Shown piece by piece: positions 9,639 through 19,026 of a stretch of 64,000 nucleotides of DNA. The stretch covers positions 1 through 64,000 of the forward strand of contig NZ_JAIVKY010000007.1 in NCBI RefSeq assembly GCF_020524325.1, read 5' to 3'. The notes below the pieces were generated by a model, which saw nothing but the letters and a program-made list of their open reading frames with translations, was not told the DNA's origin and made no database searches. The DNA is from Sutcliffiella horikoshii (GTDB taxonomy: Bacteria; Bacillota; Bacilli; Bacillales; Bacillaceae_I). The position numbers and the translations under genes are program-made. Positions within the stretch are counted from its first letter, which is position 1. Each line of letters starts with the position of its first letter.

Positions 9639-9676
9639 AAACCTCTAGCAAATGAAAAGTGAGCTAGAGGTTTTTA
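9639..9676 (+). terminator. Terminator after the M23 peptidase gene
   Basis: AACCTCTAGC and GCTAGAGGTT form a perfect 10-bp stem (9640-9649 with 9663-9672), followed by TTT. Confidence 0.85.
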
Positions 9677-9870
9677 TGTTTCGAAACACTTTTAGGAGCT
9701 TTCTCTTAATAGATGCGCTCCCCCGCTCTACATGGTAAAGTAAGTAGTAGAGTGTCTTGATTATAATTACGGTTAAACGCCGTTTTTTTCTAGCAAGATG
9801 GCAACAATCTTTGGAAAAGAGCCATACTAACGGATAAGAGTAGATAGATGCTGAGAAGGAGCGAAACCAT

Positions 9871-10572
9871 ATGGAAAAGAAAATACTTGTAGTAGACGAT
9901 GAAAAACCGATTGCAGATATATTGAAATTTAACCTTCAAAAAGAAGGGTACGAAGTGTATTGCGCCTATGACGGCGAAGAGGCGGTCAATAAGGTGGAGG
10001 AGGTGCGCCCTGATCTCATCCTTTTAGATATTATGTTGCCTCAGCGAGACGGTATGGAAGTGTGCAGGGAAGTACGTAAGAAGTATGAAATGCCAATCAT
10101 CATGCTGACTGCCAAGGATTCGGAGATAGATAAAGTGCTTGGTTTAGAACTAGGTGCAGATGACTATGTAACAAAGCCTTTCAGCACGCGTGAACTGATT
10201 GCGAGGGTAAAAGCCAATTTGCGACGTCATCAACAGAAAGCGGCAGATACGGAAGAGCCTTCTGAGATTACGATAGGTTCGCTTGTTATCCACCCAGATG
10301 CATACATGGTAACCAAAAGAGGAGATATGATCGAACTTACTCACCGTGAATTCGAATTGTTGCATTATCTTGCCAAGCATATCGGTCAGGTAATGACACG
10401 TGAGCACCTCCTGCAGACGGTATGGGGTTATGATTATTATGGGGATGTACGAACAGTTGATGTTACGGTTCGTCGCCTTCGTGAGAAAATTGAAGACAAC
10501 CCAAGTCATCCGACATGGATTGTAACAAGAAGAGGAGTTGGCTATTACCTGCGACAAACTGAGCAGGAATAA
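9871..10572 (+). CDS. walR: Response regulator WalR (YycF)
   Basis: The 233-residue OmpR/PhoB-type regulator of the essential wall-homeostasis system. The receiver domain starts [11 protein letters not shown] and carries phosphoacceptor D53 in LLDIMLP and the switch-face K in TKPFS. A winged-helix DNA-binding domain (about 130-230) ends RRGVGYYLR. Length is that of B. subtilis WalR. An AGAAGGAG ribosome site lies about 10 bases before the ATG. It is first in walRKHIJ, with walK 5 bases downstream. Confidence 0.98.
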   Translation: MEKKILVVDDEKPIADILKFNLQKEGYEVYCAYDGEEAVNKVEEVRPDLILLDIMLPQRDGMEVCREVRKKYEMPIIMLTAKDSEIDKVLGLELGADDYVTKPFSTRELIARVKANLRRHQQKAADTEEPSEITIGSLVIHPDAYMVTKRGDMIELTHREFELLHYLAKHIGQVMTREHLLQTVWGYDYYGDVRTVDVTVRRLREKIEDNPSHPTWIVTRRGVGYYLRQTEQE

Positions 10573-10577
10573 TTTAC

Positions 10578-12413
10578 ATGAAAAAGGTAGGTTTTTTTCG
10601 GTCCATTCATCTTAAATTTGTGTTGATTTATGTATTGCTTATCCTTATTGCGATTCAAATAATCGGAGTCTATTTTGTCAGTAAGCTCGAAACTCAGCTG
10701 ACGAACAATTTTAACGAATCATTAGAAGAAAGAATTCATTTACTCGCTTATAGCATTGAGCAGGAAATAAAAAAACAACGTGATGATACTACACCAACCA
10801 TTGAAGAAGATATCCGGACGGTGTTACAGGATGTCACGATGGAAGATATAGAAGAAATTCGCATAACCAATAACCAAAGCAAGGTCCTTGGAACGTCCAA
10901 TCCTTACAAACAGTCAAGTGTAGGGAAAAGGACGACAGAATTGCTGGTTAAACGAGCGTTGGTAGTAGGACAGATGTCGAGGAAGACCGTCATCGAAAAG
11001 CAAACCCAGAATCGTCTCAGGCTAATTGCAGCACCTGTTAAATCGAACAATCAAGATATCATTGGCGCTATTTACTTGGAAGCATCCATGGAAAAGGTCT
11101 ATGCCCAAATGCGTCAGATCAACAGCATCTTTGCAACTGGGACCACCATATCACTTGCGGTCACAGCGGTGCTTGGTGTGTTGCTTGCCCAAACCATTAC
11201 AAGGCCGATGTCAGATATGAGAAAACAAGCGCTTGAAATGGCAAGAGGTAACTTTTCGAGGAAAGTAAATATTTATGGAAATGATGAAATAGGTCAGTTG
11301 GCCCTATCCTTTAATAACCTTACGAAAAAGCTTCAAGAAGCACAGGCGACTACGGAAGGCGAGAGAAGGAAATTGAGCTCTGTCTTATCCCATATGACGG
11401 ATGGTGTTCTTGCGACAGATAGAAAAGGCAGGATAATTCTAATCAATGAGCCTGCCCTTGGAATGTTGAACGTTTCACGTGAAACAGTACTGAATAAACC
11501 TGTTGTAGAAGTGCTTGGGATTGAAGAAACACATTCCTTTGATCAACTTGTATCGGAACAAGAGTCCCTAATTTTGGACTTTAGTACCGAAAAAGAGCCA
11601 TACATCTTGCGTGCAAGTAACTCGATCATTCAAAAGGAAACGGGATTCATCAATGGTCTAATTACTGTTTTACACGATATTACCGAGCAAGAGAAAATAG
11701 ATCTTGAACGCAGAGAGTTTGTTGCAAATGTGTCGCATGAGCTCAGAACGCCATTAACCACGATGAGAAGCTATTTAGAAGCATTGGCAGACGGTGCATG
11801 GCAGGATGACGAGATTGCTCCAAGGTTTTTAGATGTTACACAAACCGAAACGGAGCGAATGATTCGTTTAGTAAATGATCTGTTGCAGCTATCCAAAATG
11901 GATTCAAGAGATTATAACTTTTATAAAAATGGCGTCGATTTTGTTGAGTTTTTCAGTAAAATCATTGACCGTTTTGAAATGTCAAAATCTCAAAAAGTGG
12001 ACTTTGTCAGAAGTATGCCGGATCAAGAGATCTTTGTCTCCATTGACACAGATAAAATAACGCAGGTGTTAGATAACATTATCTCCAATGCGTTGAAGTA
12101 TTCTCCTGAAGGTGGCACAGTCACGTTTACTGTGGATATTGAAGAAGCTGCTAATCAAATTTTGGTAAGTATCAGTGACCAAGGGGTAGGAATACCAAAA
12201 TCGGATATTAATAAAATATTTGAACGGTTTTACCGAGTGGATAAAGCAAGAACAAGAATGCTTGGAGGGACCGGTCTGGGTCTTGCTATAGCAAAAGAAA
12301 TGATTCAAGCACATGATGGAGACATTTGGGCTTCCAGTGTGGAAGGGAAAGGCACAACTATTTACTTTACACTTCCAATTTCCGAGGAAGAGCAAGAAGG
12401 TGACTGGGAATGA
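10578..12413 (+). CDS. walK: Sensor histidine kinase WalK (YycG)
   Basis: A 611-residue membrane kinase that phosphorylates WalR and responds to wall synthesis status. Layout: TM1 (about 10-30), an extracellular PAS-like domain (about 32-180), TM2 (about 184-204), HAMP (about 205-257), a cytoplasmic PAS (about 265-370), and HisKA with phosphoacceptor H387 in ANVSHELRTPL. The HATPase domain follows with N-box NIISNALKYSP, DQGVGIP and GGTGLGLAIAK. The family length is matched. Its stop overlaps the walH start by 4 bases (ATGA). Confidence 0.98.
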   Translation: MKKVGFFRSIHLKFVLIYVLLILIAIQIIGVYFVSKLETQLTNNFNESLEERIHLLAYSIEQEIKKQRDDTTPTIEEDIRTVLQDVTMEDIEEIRITNNQSKVLGTSNPYKQSSVGKRTTELLVKRALVVGQMSRKTVIEKQTQNRLRLIAAPVKSNNQDIIGAIYLEASMEKVYAQMRQINSIFATGTTISLAVTAVLGVLLAQTITRPMSDMRKQALEMARGNFSRKVNIYGNDEIGQLALSFNNLTKKLQEAQATTEGERRKLSSVLSHMTDGVLATDRKGRIILINEPALGMLNVSRETVLNKPVVEVLGIEETHSFDQLVSEQESLILDFSTEKEPYILRASNSIIQKETGFINGLITVLHDITEQEKIDLERREFVANVSHELRTPLTTMRSYLEALADGAWQDDEIAPRFLDVTQTETERMIRLVNDLLQLSKMDSRDYNFYKNGVDFVEFFSKIIDRFEMSKSQKVDFVRSMPDQEIFVSIDTDKITQVLDNIISNALKYSPEGGTVTFTVDIEEAANQILVSISDQGVGIPKSDINKIFERFYRVDKARTRMLGGTGLGLAIAKEMIQAHDGDIWASSVEGKGTTIYFTLPISEEEQEGDWE

Positions 12414-13732
12414 AATATGAAAATATTAAATCGCTTGTATTAACCATTCTTGTCCTGACAAGCTTGATTCTTACCTGGAATTTATGGACCTATCAGCCGG
12501 ATTTTGATTATATAGATGAAGGCGATAGCACCATTAGTGAAGTGGAGATTAATGAAAAGCAAGAAATTGGCCAGCTCATTCAACCTAGCAAACTGTTATA
12601 CCATTTTGATGGTGTCCATCATGGAACAGAGGAACTCGAAGATCTTAATTTATTTATGGAAGAGTTGGAAAGATGGAGCCTTTTTGATATTAAAATATCT
12701 AATTACTTAGAGGAAGATTTCTATTCTTTTATGCATGGTAGCGGAAAAATGGAGGTTGTTTTTCCGACTAACATCCCTTTACAGACCTTTAGATATATAA
12801 CAGGTTTTAGCGATAGTGGGGAAATCCCTAATATTTCCTTCAATCGAATACTGATTGATTTTTCCAGAGAAACGTTTGGAAGTGAGCCAATCATTTATTT
12901 GGTTCAATATGAAGAAAAGAAAGTATACCAAGCAAAGGTTCGTAATCTTTCTACCAATGATTTATCTCGAACGTTTTATCAAACGGCAAAAATCTTACCA
13001 ACATTTATTTATGAAGAAGTTGATGAAAATAGGTATGTGTTCTTTCCAGAACAGGCGCCAAAAGTTCGCACTGGGTACTATTATGCTAAGCAGTTGAATC
13101 CGGAAGAATTTAAGAATGCCTTATTCAGCAACCCTAGTATCGTGACTCGAGATCAAGTTACAGATGGGATAGTATTCCGGGATGATTCCAGTCTGATGAG
13201 TGTATCCCGTCCCTATAACAATTTACACTATGTTAATCCAGGGAATACAGGACCTGGTAACTCCATGGACTTTAATGTGATTGAACGGGGAATTGAGTTC
13301 GTGAATGAACATAGCGGTTGGACAGGACAACCGGAGCGATTTAAACTTGATAATTGGACGAGCAGCACAAATGAGCACAATGTTGTCTACAGGATGTTCA
13401 TTGGAGATTACCCAATCTTTTATTTTGCTGAAAAAGGTGTGGCGGATATCTCCCAGTCATGGAAGAATAACGAGATTTATGAATACGTGAGGCCTGTTTT
13501 TGAATTTTTGTCTTGGAAATCAATCGGGACAAGCATTCCATCAGGAAGAGAAGTTCAGCAGGAACTCGCCAACTTCAGTGACCTTCGAAATATTCAGGAC
13601 ATACGAGTAGGATATGAATTGAAGAGAGAATCGGATGTATACATCATTGATCCAATCTGGGTGTACAAGGAAAACAATGCATGGAACAAATTAAATTTCA
13701 CCGGTAGCGATGATTTAGAAGGAGGGATGTAG
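12410..13732 (+). CDS. walH: WalK-regulating membrane protein WalH (YycH)
   Basis: A 440-residue bitopic protein with one N-terminal membrane helix (about 8-28) and a large extracellular part. With WalI it modulates WalK; in B. subtilis the pair restrains the kinase. The assignment rests on position, topology and family-like sequence (e.g. the conserved region SVSRPYNNLHYVNP). It overlaps walK by 4 bases and is followed by walI after one base. Confidence 0.92.
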   Translation: MKYENIKSLVLTILVLTSLILTWNLWTYQPDFDYIDEGDSTISEVEINEKQEIGQLIQPSKLLYHFDGVHHGTEELEDLNLFMEELERWSLFDIKISNYLEEDFYSFMHGSGKMEVVFPTNIPLQTFRYITGFSDSGEIPNISFNRILIDFSRETFGSEPIIYLVQYEEKKVYQAKVRNLSTNDLSRTFYQTAKILPTFIYEEVDENRYVFFPEQAPKVRTGYYYAKQLNPEEFKNALFSNPSIVTRDQVTDGIVFRDDSSLMSVSRPYNNLHYVNPGNTGPGNSMDFNVIERGIEFVNEHSGWTGQPERFKLDNWTSSTNEHNVVYRMFIGDYPIFYFAEKGVADISQSWKNNEIYEYVRPVFEFLSWKSIGTSIPSGREVQQELANFSDLRNIQDIRVGYELKRESDVYIIDPIWVYKENNAWNKLNFTGSDDLEGGM

Positions 13733-13733
13733 A

Positions 13734-14528
13734 ATGGATTGGAGGAGAACCAAAACCATTTTCATCATTACCTTTCTGATCCTAAATGTATTCCTTGTTT
13801 TTCAAATCCTTGAAAAAAGGAAGAACAATCAGCTGGAAATCTTGGCAGAAGCTTCGATGGAAGAGCAGTTCAAAGTAGATGAAATATCGTATGGCCAACT
13901 GCCAAAGGCACCGGACAAAGCAAGTTATATAAGTGGAAACAGCTATGTATTTACAGAAGAGGATACAAAGAAGTTAACGGAAAAAGGGCAGAGGGTAGAA
14001 ATTGCAGAAGATATCAACCTTATTGCAACATGGGAAGAGCCAATTCCTTTACCTGAAATGAATATGATCACTAGATTAGAAACCATCTTTAAAGAAGAAT
14101 TATTATTTGGGGAGAAATATGAATTCTGGGGATTCAATCCACAAAACAGGAGCCTTGTTTTCTTTCAACAATATGATGGAAAAAATATTTATAGCAATGA
14201 CAGTGCGATGGTGGTAGCGTATCTCAACGAGTTGAACGAGTTAATATCTTATGAACAAACCTATATTGTGGATACGGAAAAGATGGATGTAGAACAGGAC
14301 GTCATTTCAGTTCTAGATGCTCTATATAATCTGTATAACACAGGGGATTTAAAGCCGGGGAGCGAAGTTGGAAACGTCCAGCTTGGATATTACACACTTG
14401 TAGACTATACAAATTCCCATGTGCTAATCCCGACTTGGCATATAGTCGTCAATGAAGAAGAGGATTTTTACGTTAACGCCTTTGAAGGATCTGTGATAAA
14501 AAAAGATAAACGAACAACATTGGAGTGA
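13734..14528 (+). CDS. walI: WalK-regulating membrane protein WalI (YycI)
   Basis: A 264-residue protein with one N-terminal membrane helix (about 6-26, [18 protein letters not shown]) and an extracellular domain with the YycI fold. It acts with WalH on WalK. An AGAAGGAGGG ribosome site lies inside the end of walH. It is contiguous with walH and walJ. Confidence 0.93.
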   Translation: MDWRRTKTIFIITFLILNVFLVFQILEKRKNNQLEILAEASMEEQFKVDEISYGQLPKAPDKASYISGNSYVFTEEDTKKLTEKGQRVEIAEDINLIATWEEPIPLPEMNMITRLETIFKEELLFGEKYEFWGFNPQNRSLVFFQQYDGKNIYSNDSAMVVAYLNELNELISYEQTYIVDTEKMDVEQDVISVLDALYNLYNTGDLKPGSEVGNVQLGYYTLVDYTNSHVLIPTWHIVVNEEEDFYVNAFEGSVIKKDKRTTLE

Positions 14529-14533
14529 GTGAC

Positions 14534-15328
14534 ATGAGCCTGCATTTTAGCGTGCTTGCAAGCGGCAGCACAGGAAATGCAATTTATGTCGCAACAGAGG
14601 AGCATTCTTTACTAATAGATGCTGGTTTGAGCGGCAAAAAAATGCAAGAACTGTTTGACGGGATAGGCAAAAAAATAGAAGACCTATCGGGAATTTTGGT
14701 AACACATGAGCATAGCGATCACATTAAGGGGCTTGGTGTGCTTGCGAGAAAGTACAAGCTTCCGATCTATGCCAACGAAAAGACCTGGAAGGCGATGGAT
14801 GGCCTAGTTGGAGTCATCCCGACCGAACAAAAGTTCAATTTTGAAATCGAACAGGTGAAAACATTCGGTGGACTGGATGTTCAGTCATTTGGCGTTTCTC
14901 ACGATGCAGCAGAGCCGATGTTCTATTCCTTCCATGATGGCGATAAAAAAGTCGTGGTCATCACCGACACAGGATACGTCAGCGACAGAATGAAAGGCAT
15001 CATTTCCAACGCCGACGCCTATGTCTTTGAAAGCAATCACGACGTACAGATGTTGCAGATGGGACACTATCCATGGAGCATCAAACGCCGTATTTTAAGT
15101 GATGTCGGCCACGTATCCAATGAGGATGCAGCCCTTGCCATGGCAGATGTCATGGGTGACAAAACGAAGCGTATTTATTTGGCGCATTTAAGTAAAGATA
15201 ATAACATGAAAGATCTCGCGAGGATGTCTGTCCAGCAAACACTTGCCACAAGAGGAGTTATGGTGGGAGAACAAGTAGAGCTGTATGACACAGACCCTAA
15301 CAAACCAACCGCGCTTGCTTTCGTGTAA
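14534..15328 (+). CDS. walJ: Metallo-beta-lactamase-fold protein WalJ (YycJ)
   Basis: A 264-residue MBL-fold hydrolase related to DNA-processing nucleases; it is linked to coordination of wall, division and replication. The metal motif [10 protein letters not shown] (HxHxDH) and later DTGYVS and H residues are present. An in-frame GTG at 14525 exists, but the ATG at 14534 gives the family N-terminus [16 protein letters not shown] and has GGAG 8 bases upstream. It is the last gene of the wal operon proper; htrC follows after 91 bases with only a weak GC hairpin between. Confidence 0.93.
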   Translation: MSLHFSVLASGSTGNAIYVATEEHSLLIDAGLSGKKMQELFDGIGKKIEDLSGILVTHEHSDHIKGLGVLARKYKLPIYANEKTWKAMDGLVGVIPTEQKFNFEIEQVKTFGGLDVQSFGVSHDAAEPMFYSFHDGDKKVVVITDTGYVSDRMKGIISNADAYVFESNHDVQMLQMGHYPWSIKRRILSDVGHVSNEDAALAMADVMGDKTKRIYLAHLSKDNNMKDLARMSVQQTLATRGVMVGEQVELYDTDPNKPTALAFV

Positions 15329-15419
15329 AAATCTTAGGCTTATAGCGCCTTTCTTTTTGCCTTTTTTACACGATGCAGCGTGTGTATTGGTTGTGACGTG
15401 AAAAGAAAGGAAGGACAAC

Positions 15420-16673
15420 ATGGGATATTACGACAAACAAGATCCATTTGATCACTCAAAACAAAAAGGAAACAGGGGGAAATATTTTCTCCCTGGAATT
15501 GTAGCATTTTCGCTTGGTGTATTACTACTGGTTGTGGCGTTCCCTGGGCTAACTGGACGCGTGATGCCAGATGGAAGCGAGCGTCAGGCCGTAGAGCAAC
15601 GCGAGCAGCTGCCAGAACAGCCTGAATCCGGCGGAACGGCAGCGGAAATCCGCAATGTCTCCGTCAACGTAACGTCAGGTGTTACTGAAGCGGTAGATAA
15701 TGTTGCAGAAGCAGTTGTTGGTGTCATTAACCTGCAAAACGCCTCTTTCTGGAACGACACGGAAGCTGAAACAGACGAGGAAGGCGAAGCAGGAACAGGC
15801 TCTGGAGTCATCTATAAAAAAGAAAATGGTAAAGCTTATGTAGTAACGAACTACCATGTTATCGAAGGTGCAACCCAGGTGGAACTTAGCTTGATAGATG
15901 GGACAAGGGTGCCGGCAGAGGTGCTTGGAGAAGATCCGCTCACAGACCTTGCTGTGTTGTCCATGGAAGATGAAATGGTTACAAAGGTTGCGGACTTTGG
16001 CGACTCTGACAGCGTCCGAACAGGAGAGCCTGTCATTGCCATCGGAAACCCTCTAGGTTTGCAATTTTCCGGCTCCGTTACACAAGGAATCATCTCTGGA
16101 ACTGACCGAAGCATTCCGGTGGATGTGAACAGGGACGGCACACCAGATTGGCATGCAGATGTTATGCAGACGGATGCGGCCATCAACCCTGGGAACAGCG
16201 GAGGAGCTCTAATTAATATTCAAGGAAAAGTTATCGGCATCAACTCGATGAAAATTGCCCAGTCTGCAGTAGAAGGAATCGGGTTGGCCATTCCGGTGAA
16301 CTCAGCAATTCCAATTATTAAAGATTTGGAGCAATATGGTCAGGTGAAACGTCCATATTTCGGTGTCAGCATCGGCTCTTTATCGGATGTATCCAGTTAT
16401 CATTGGCAACAGACGTTGAAGCTTCCGAAAGATGTTAGTGCAGGCGTATATATCACAGGTGTAGCACCAGGTTCACCTGCTGCTAGCGCAGGTTTGCAGG
16501 AATATGATGTGATCGTGGAGCTGGACGGGGAACAAGTTCGTGATGTTATCGAGTTGCGTAAACATCTCTACAATGAAAAGCAAGTCGGCGATAAGATGGA
16601 GGTAACATTTTATAGAGGCAAGGAACAGAAAACAGCGACAGTCGATTTGACTGAAGACACCACCGGCGAATAG
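15420..16673 (+). CDS. htrC: HtrA-type membrane serine protease (YyxA/HtrC)
   Basis: A 417-residue surface protease for quality control of exported proteins. One N-terminal membrane helix (about 21-44) is followed by an acidic linker, a trypsin-like domain with triad H146 (TNYHVIEGA), D176 (TDLAVL) and S260 (NPGNSGGA), and a C-terminal PDZ domain (about 300-405). Length and location downstream of walJ match B. subtilis YyxA. AAGGAAGG precedes the ATG. It ends at a clear terminator. Confidence 0.95.
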   Translation: MGYYDKQDPFDHSKQKGNRGKYFLPGIVAFSLGVLLLVVAFPGLTGRVMPDGSERQAVEQREQLPEQPESGGTAAEIRNVSVNVTSGVTEAVDNVAEAVVGVINLQNASFWNDTEAETDEEGEAGTGSGVIYKKENGKAYVVTNYHVIEGATQVELSLIDGTRVPAEVLGEDPLTDLAVLSMEDEMVTKVADFGDSDSVRTGEPVIAIGNPLGLQFSGSVTQGIISGTDRSIPVDVNRDGTPDWHADVMQTDAAINPGNSGGALINIQGKVIGINSMKIAQSAVEGIGLAIPVNSAIPIIKDLEQYGQVKRPYFGVSIGSLSDVSSYHWQQTLKLPKDVSAGVYITGVAPGSPAASAGLQEYDVIVELDGEQVRDVIELRKHLYNEKQVGDKMEVTFYRGKEQKTATVDLTEDTTGE

Positions 16674-16680
16674 CAGAAAT

Positions 16681-16712
16681 GGGGAGGGATAAAAGAAATC
16701 TCTCCTCTTTTT
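16681..16712 (+). terminator. Terminator after htrC
   Basis: GGAGGGAT and ATCTCTCC pair (one G-U) around AAAAGAA and are followed by TCTTTTTG. Confidence 0.8.
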
Positions 16713-16723
16713 GTTTCCACACA

Positions 16724-16995
16724 TGTGGATAAATGGTATCCTAGTGAAGTTAATGAAGGAATGGAAAGGATTGTGGATAAAATGAAATGCTGTTTGGAGC
16801 ATATTGAATTAGCAATGGAAATGTACATAGATGAGCACGAAGAAGCACCGATATTAGAGATGTTACCGGAAGAAGAGAAGTTATCAACAACCTGTGAATT
16901 TTGTAAAGAATCTGCAATATATATGGTGGGGAACTGATATTCGCCTACTAAATGTGGATAGAAATTGTTGATATGTGGATAACTTTTGTGGATAA
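16724..16995 (+). promoter_or_regulatory. DnaA-box cluster
   Basis: TGTGGATAA, the complement of the perfect DnaA box TTATCCACA, occurs at 16724-16732, 16772-16780, 16974-16982 and 16987-16995, all in one orientation. TGTGGATAG (one mismatch) is at 16953-16961, and TTATCAACA (one mismatch, opposite strand) at 16881-16889. Two lie in or just before the small CxxH/CxxC gene and three lie between it and rlmH. B. subtilis has DnaA-box clusters near oriC; I recall one at yydA (rlmH), which would make this the conserved counterpart. Confidence 0.8.
16782..16937 (+). CDS. CxxH/CxxC small zinc-binding-like protein (YyzF type)
   Basis: A 51-residue protein with CLEH near its start and CEFC near its end, the pattern of the CxxH/CxxC (BA_5709) family that sits between htrC and rlmH in Bacillus. 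The four ligands suggest one zinc site; the function is unknown. The frame stays open to 16725, but the ATG at 16782 gives the family N-terminus (MKCCLEHIELAM). An AAAGGA sequence lies about 11 bases upstream. DnaA boxes overlap its upstream region. Confidence 0.75.
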   Translation: MKCCLEHIELAMEMYIDEHEEAPILEMLPEEEKLSTTCEFCKESAIYMVGN

Positions 16996-17019
16996 ACTGT
17001 TTGCAAGGTGGTATGACAT

Positions 17020-17499
17020 GTGAATATCTCAATAATCACAATTGGAAAACTAAAAGAGAAGTATTTGAAACAAGGAATAAATGAGTACTTGAAACGTTTA
17101 AGTGCCTACGCAAAAATAGAAATTGTGGAGCTTCCGGACGAAAAAGCACCAGAGCAACTAAGCGACGCCGAAATGGAACAAGTGAAAAATAAAGAAGGCG
17201 AACGGATCCTCGGCAAGATTTCCGATGACACGCATGTAATTGCCTTGGCGATTGAAGGAAAGCAGCGTTCTTCTGAAGAATTGGCGAAAGAAATGGACAA
17301 GCTTGCGACATATGGGAAGAGTAAAGTGGCGTTTGTTATTGGCGGGTCGCTTGGATTGAGCGGGGACGTGATGAAGAGAGCAAATGATACCCTGTCTTTT
17401 TCGAAGATGACGTTTCCGCATCAATTGATGAAGTTGATATTGTTGGAACAGGTTTATCGGGGATTTAGGATAAATCGGGGTGAACCGTACCATAAGTAA
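17020..17499 (+). CDS. rlmH: 23S rRNA pseudouridine-1915 N3-methyltransferase RlmH
   Basis: A 159-residue SPOUT-class methyltransferase that modifies pseudouridine 1915 in helix 69 of 23S rRNA on the 70S ribosome. [10 protein letters not shown] and the C-terminal INRGEPYHK (SAM-binding knot) are intact and the length is typical. The start is GTG at 17020, giving [19 protein letters not shown], with AAGGTGGT 7 bases upstream. The DnaA-box cluster lies in its upstream region. It marks the end of the conserved core block. Confidence 0.97.
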   Translation: MNISIITIGKLKEKYLKQGINEYLKRLSAYAKIEIVELPDEKAPEQLSDAEMEQVKNKEGERILGKISDDTHVIALAIEGKQRSSEELAKEMDKLATYGKSKVAFVIGGSLGLSGDVMKRANDTLSFSKMTFPHQLMKLILLEQVYRGFRINRGEPYHK

Positions 17500-17579
17500 A
17501 TGAGTTTTTTCTAAGGAAAACAACCATTCTAGTTCCAATTGATATATAGGCAGTTATAATAAACACAATCATTAAGCCT

Positions 17580-17593
17580 TATAAACGCTTACA
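17580..17593 (+). promoter_or_regulatory. cre site (CcpA operator) before the dehydrogenase gene
   Basis: TATAAACGCTTACA matches 13 of 14 positions of the cre consensus TGWAANCGNTNWCA (only G2 differs). It lies about 20 bases downstream of a TATAAT at 17555-17560, a position where CcpA would block transcription. Confidence 0.5.
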
Positions 17594-17660
17594 CAATAAT
17601 AAAGGTAAAATTTTTTACCTATTGATAAAATGAAAATTTCTAATTAGGAGGTATATAGTG

Positions 17661-18704
17661 ATGAAAGCTGCAAAATTTTATAAAGCAAAAGACTTTAGAA
17701 TGGAAGAGGTTTCTGCCCCTGCAGTAAAACCAGGACATGCCGTTGTGAACGTGGAATGGATCGGTATTTGTGGTAGTGATATCCATGAGTATGTTGCAGG
17801 ACCATTAAACGCAGTACCTGGAACAATTATGGGACACGAATTCTCTGGTGTTGTAGCAGAAGTGGGAGAAGGCGTTACAAATGTTAAAATGGGCGACCGT
17901 GTAGCTTGTATTAACTTAGATGTTTGTGGAGAGTGCAAATATTGTAAAGCTGGGCAACGTAATTTATGTGCAAAAATGGGCATAGATGGTTATGGTTTAC
18001 TAGGATTCACTGCTGACGGGGCATTCGCTGAACAAGTATTACTTGAAGCGGAAAACTGTATAAAAATTCCTGATACCTTATCTCTAGAGCATGCAGCTAT
18101 GGTAGAACCTGGGGCCGTAACATTACATGCTGTTAACAAATCAAGATTAACGGAAGGAAAAACTGCGGCAGTATTCGGTGCAGGTCCTATTGGACTTTTA
18201 CTGGTTATCATGGCAAAGGCGAAAAAAGCTAGCCAAATTATCGTTATAGATGTAGCAGAAGACCGTTTGGAAATGGCAAAAAAATTAGGTGCAACAACCG
18301 TGATTAACCCAATGAAGGAAAACACGGTTGAAAGCATCAAAGAATTAACAGACGGAGGAGTAGACGTTGCATTTGAAGCCGCTGGTGTACAACCTACATT
18401 CTCTGCTGCAACGAAATGTTTGGCTAAAAATGGAGAATTGATGATTGTCGCGTTATATGAGAAAGAAGTCAGCTTATTTCCATTAGACTTAACAATGGGC
18501 GAAGCAATTATTTCTAACTCATTTTGCTACTCAGAAGAATTTCCAGAAGTGATTGATATTTATGCAAGTAACATCGTAGATTTAGATTTATTAATCACGA
18601 AAAAAATTCTGTTAGATGATTTAGTGGAAGAAGGTTTTGAAACAAACCTTAATGATAAAACACACATTAAAATTTTGGTTACACCAAAACAAAGCAATCT
18701 ATAA
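17661..18704 (+). CDS. Zinc-dependent MDR alcohol/polyol dehydrogenase
   Basis: A 347-residue medium-chain dehydrogenase oxidising a secondary alcohol or polyol with NAD(P). The catalytic zinc ligands are visible in GICGSD (near 37) and GHEFSG (near 60). The structural zinc loop has four Cys in CGECKYCKAGQRNLC, and the Rossmann motif is GAGPIGLL. It is closest in style to 2,3-butanediol and sorbitol dehydrogenases; the substrate cannot be decided from sequence. A GTG at 17658 precedes the ATG at 17661; AGGAGG at 17646-17651 fits the ATG better. A cre site upstream suggests carbon catabolite control. It stands alone between rlmH and a terminator. Confidence 0.88.
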   Translation: MKAAKFYKAKDFRMEEVSAPAVKPGHAVVNVEWIGICGSDIHEYVAGPLNAVPGTIMGHEFSGVVAEVGEGVTNVKMGDRVACINLDVCGECKYCKAGQRNLCAKMGIDGYGLLGFTADGAFAEQVLLEAENCIKIPDTLSLEHAAMVEPGAVTLHAVNKSRLTEGKTAAVFGAGPIGLLLVIMAKAKKASQIIVIDVAEDRLEMAKKLGATTVINPMKENTVESIKELTDGGVDVAFEAAGVQPTFSAATKCLAKNGELMIVALYEKEVSLFPLDLTMGEAIISNSFCYSEEFPEVIDIYASNIVDLDLLITKKILLDDLVEEGFETNLNDKTHIKILVTPKQSNL

Positions 18705-18734
18705 AAACGAAGGGCATATGCTCTTCGTTTTTTT
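18705..18734 (+). terminator. Terminator after the dehydrogenase gene
   Basis: AAAACGAAGGGCATATGCTC with TTCGTTTT forms a near-perfect palindrome (one G-U) and runs into a T tract. Confidence 0.85.
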
Positions 18735-19026
18735 GTGTGTCCTGTCAAGGTGTAGGCTCTAGAATACAAATCTCAATGGGGCAAAGTCCATACTGCCAGT
18801 GATTTTACAAGGTAAATAAGGCGGACAAATGGATCGAACGTCTGAGTGAACAACCGTATATAGTTGCATCACAGGAACAGTACCATTTAAAGAGGTTGAT
18901 TATTAGAGAAAATATTTAACAAGTTTAGAGATTCAAATTGTAGATAAGTTCCTTGCTACCCCCATATTATATTTTTGTTTGCTCGTACTCTATTAGTATG
19001 AATACAAAGAATATGAGGGGATTAAT
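18735..19026. other. Intergenic stretch with a start-less 39-codon ORF
   Basis: No complete gene is visible. One frame is open from 18803 to about 18919 and reads as a protein-like segment (DKWIERLSEQPYIVASQEQ), but it follows a stop at 18800 and has no start codon or ribosome site. It may be the tail of a lost gene. A weak promoter-like pair, TTGTTT (18975) and TATGAA (18997), lies before the next gene, with GAGGGG as ribosome site. Confidence 0.3.

Noticed and set aside
9739-9767. TATAAT at 9762-9767 as promoter of walR
   Set aside because: No acceptable -35 hexamer lies 16-18 bases upstream, so I do not call it.
18803-18919. Protein-like 39-codon stretch between the dehydrogenase and the Pro/Lys-rich gene
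   Set aside because: It has no start codon or ribosome site and I do not recognise it; noted only as a possible relic.
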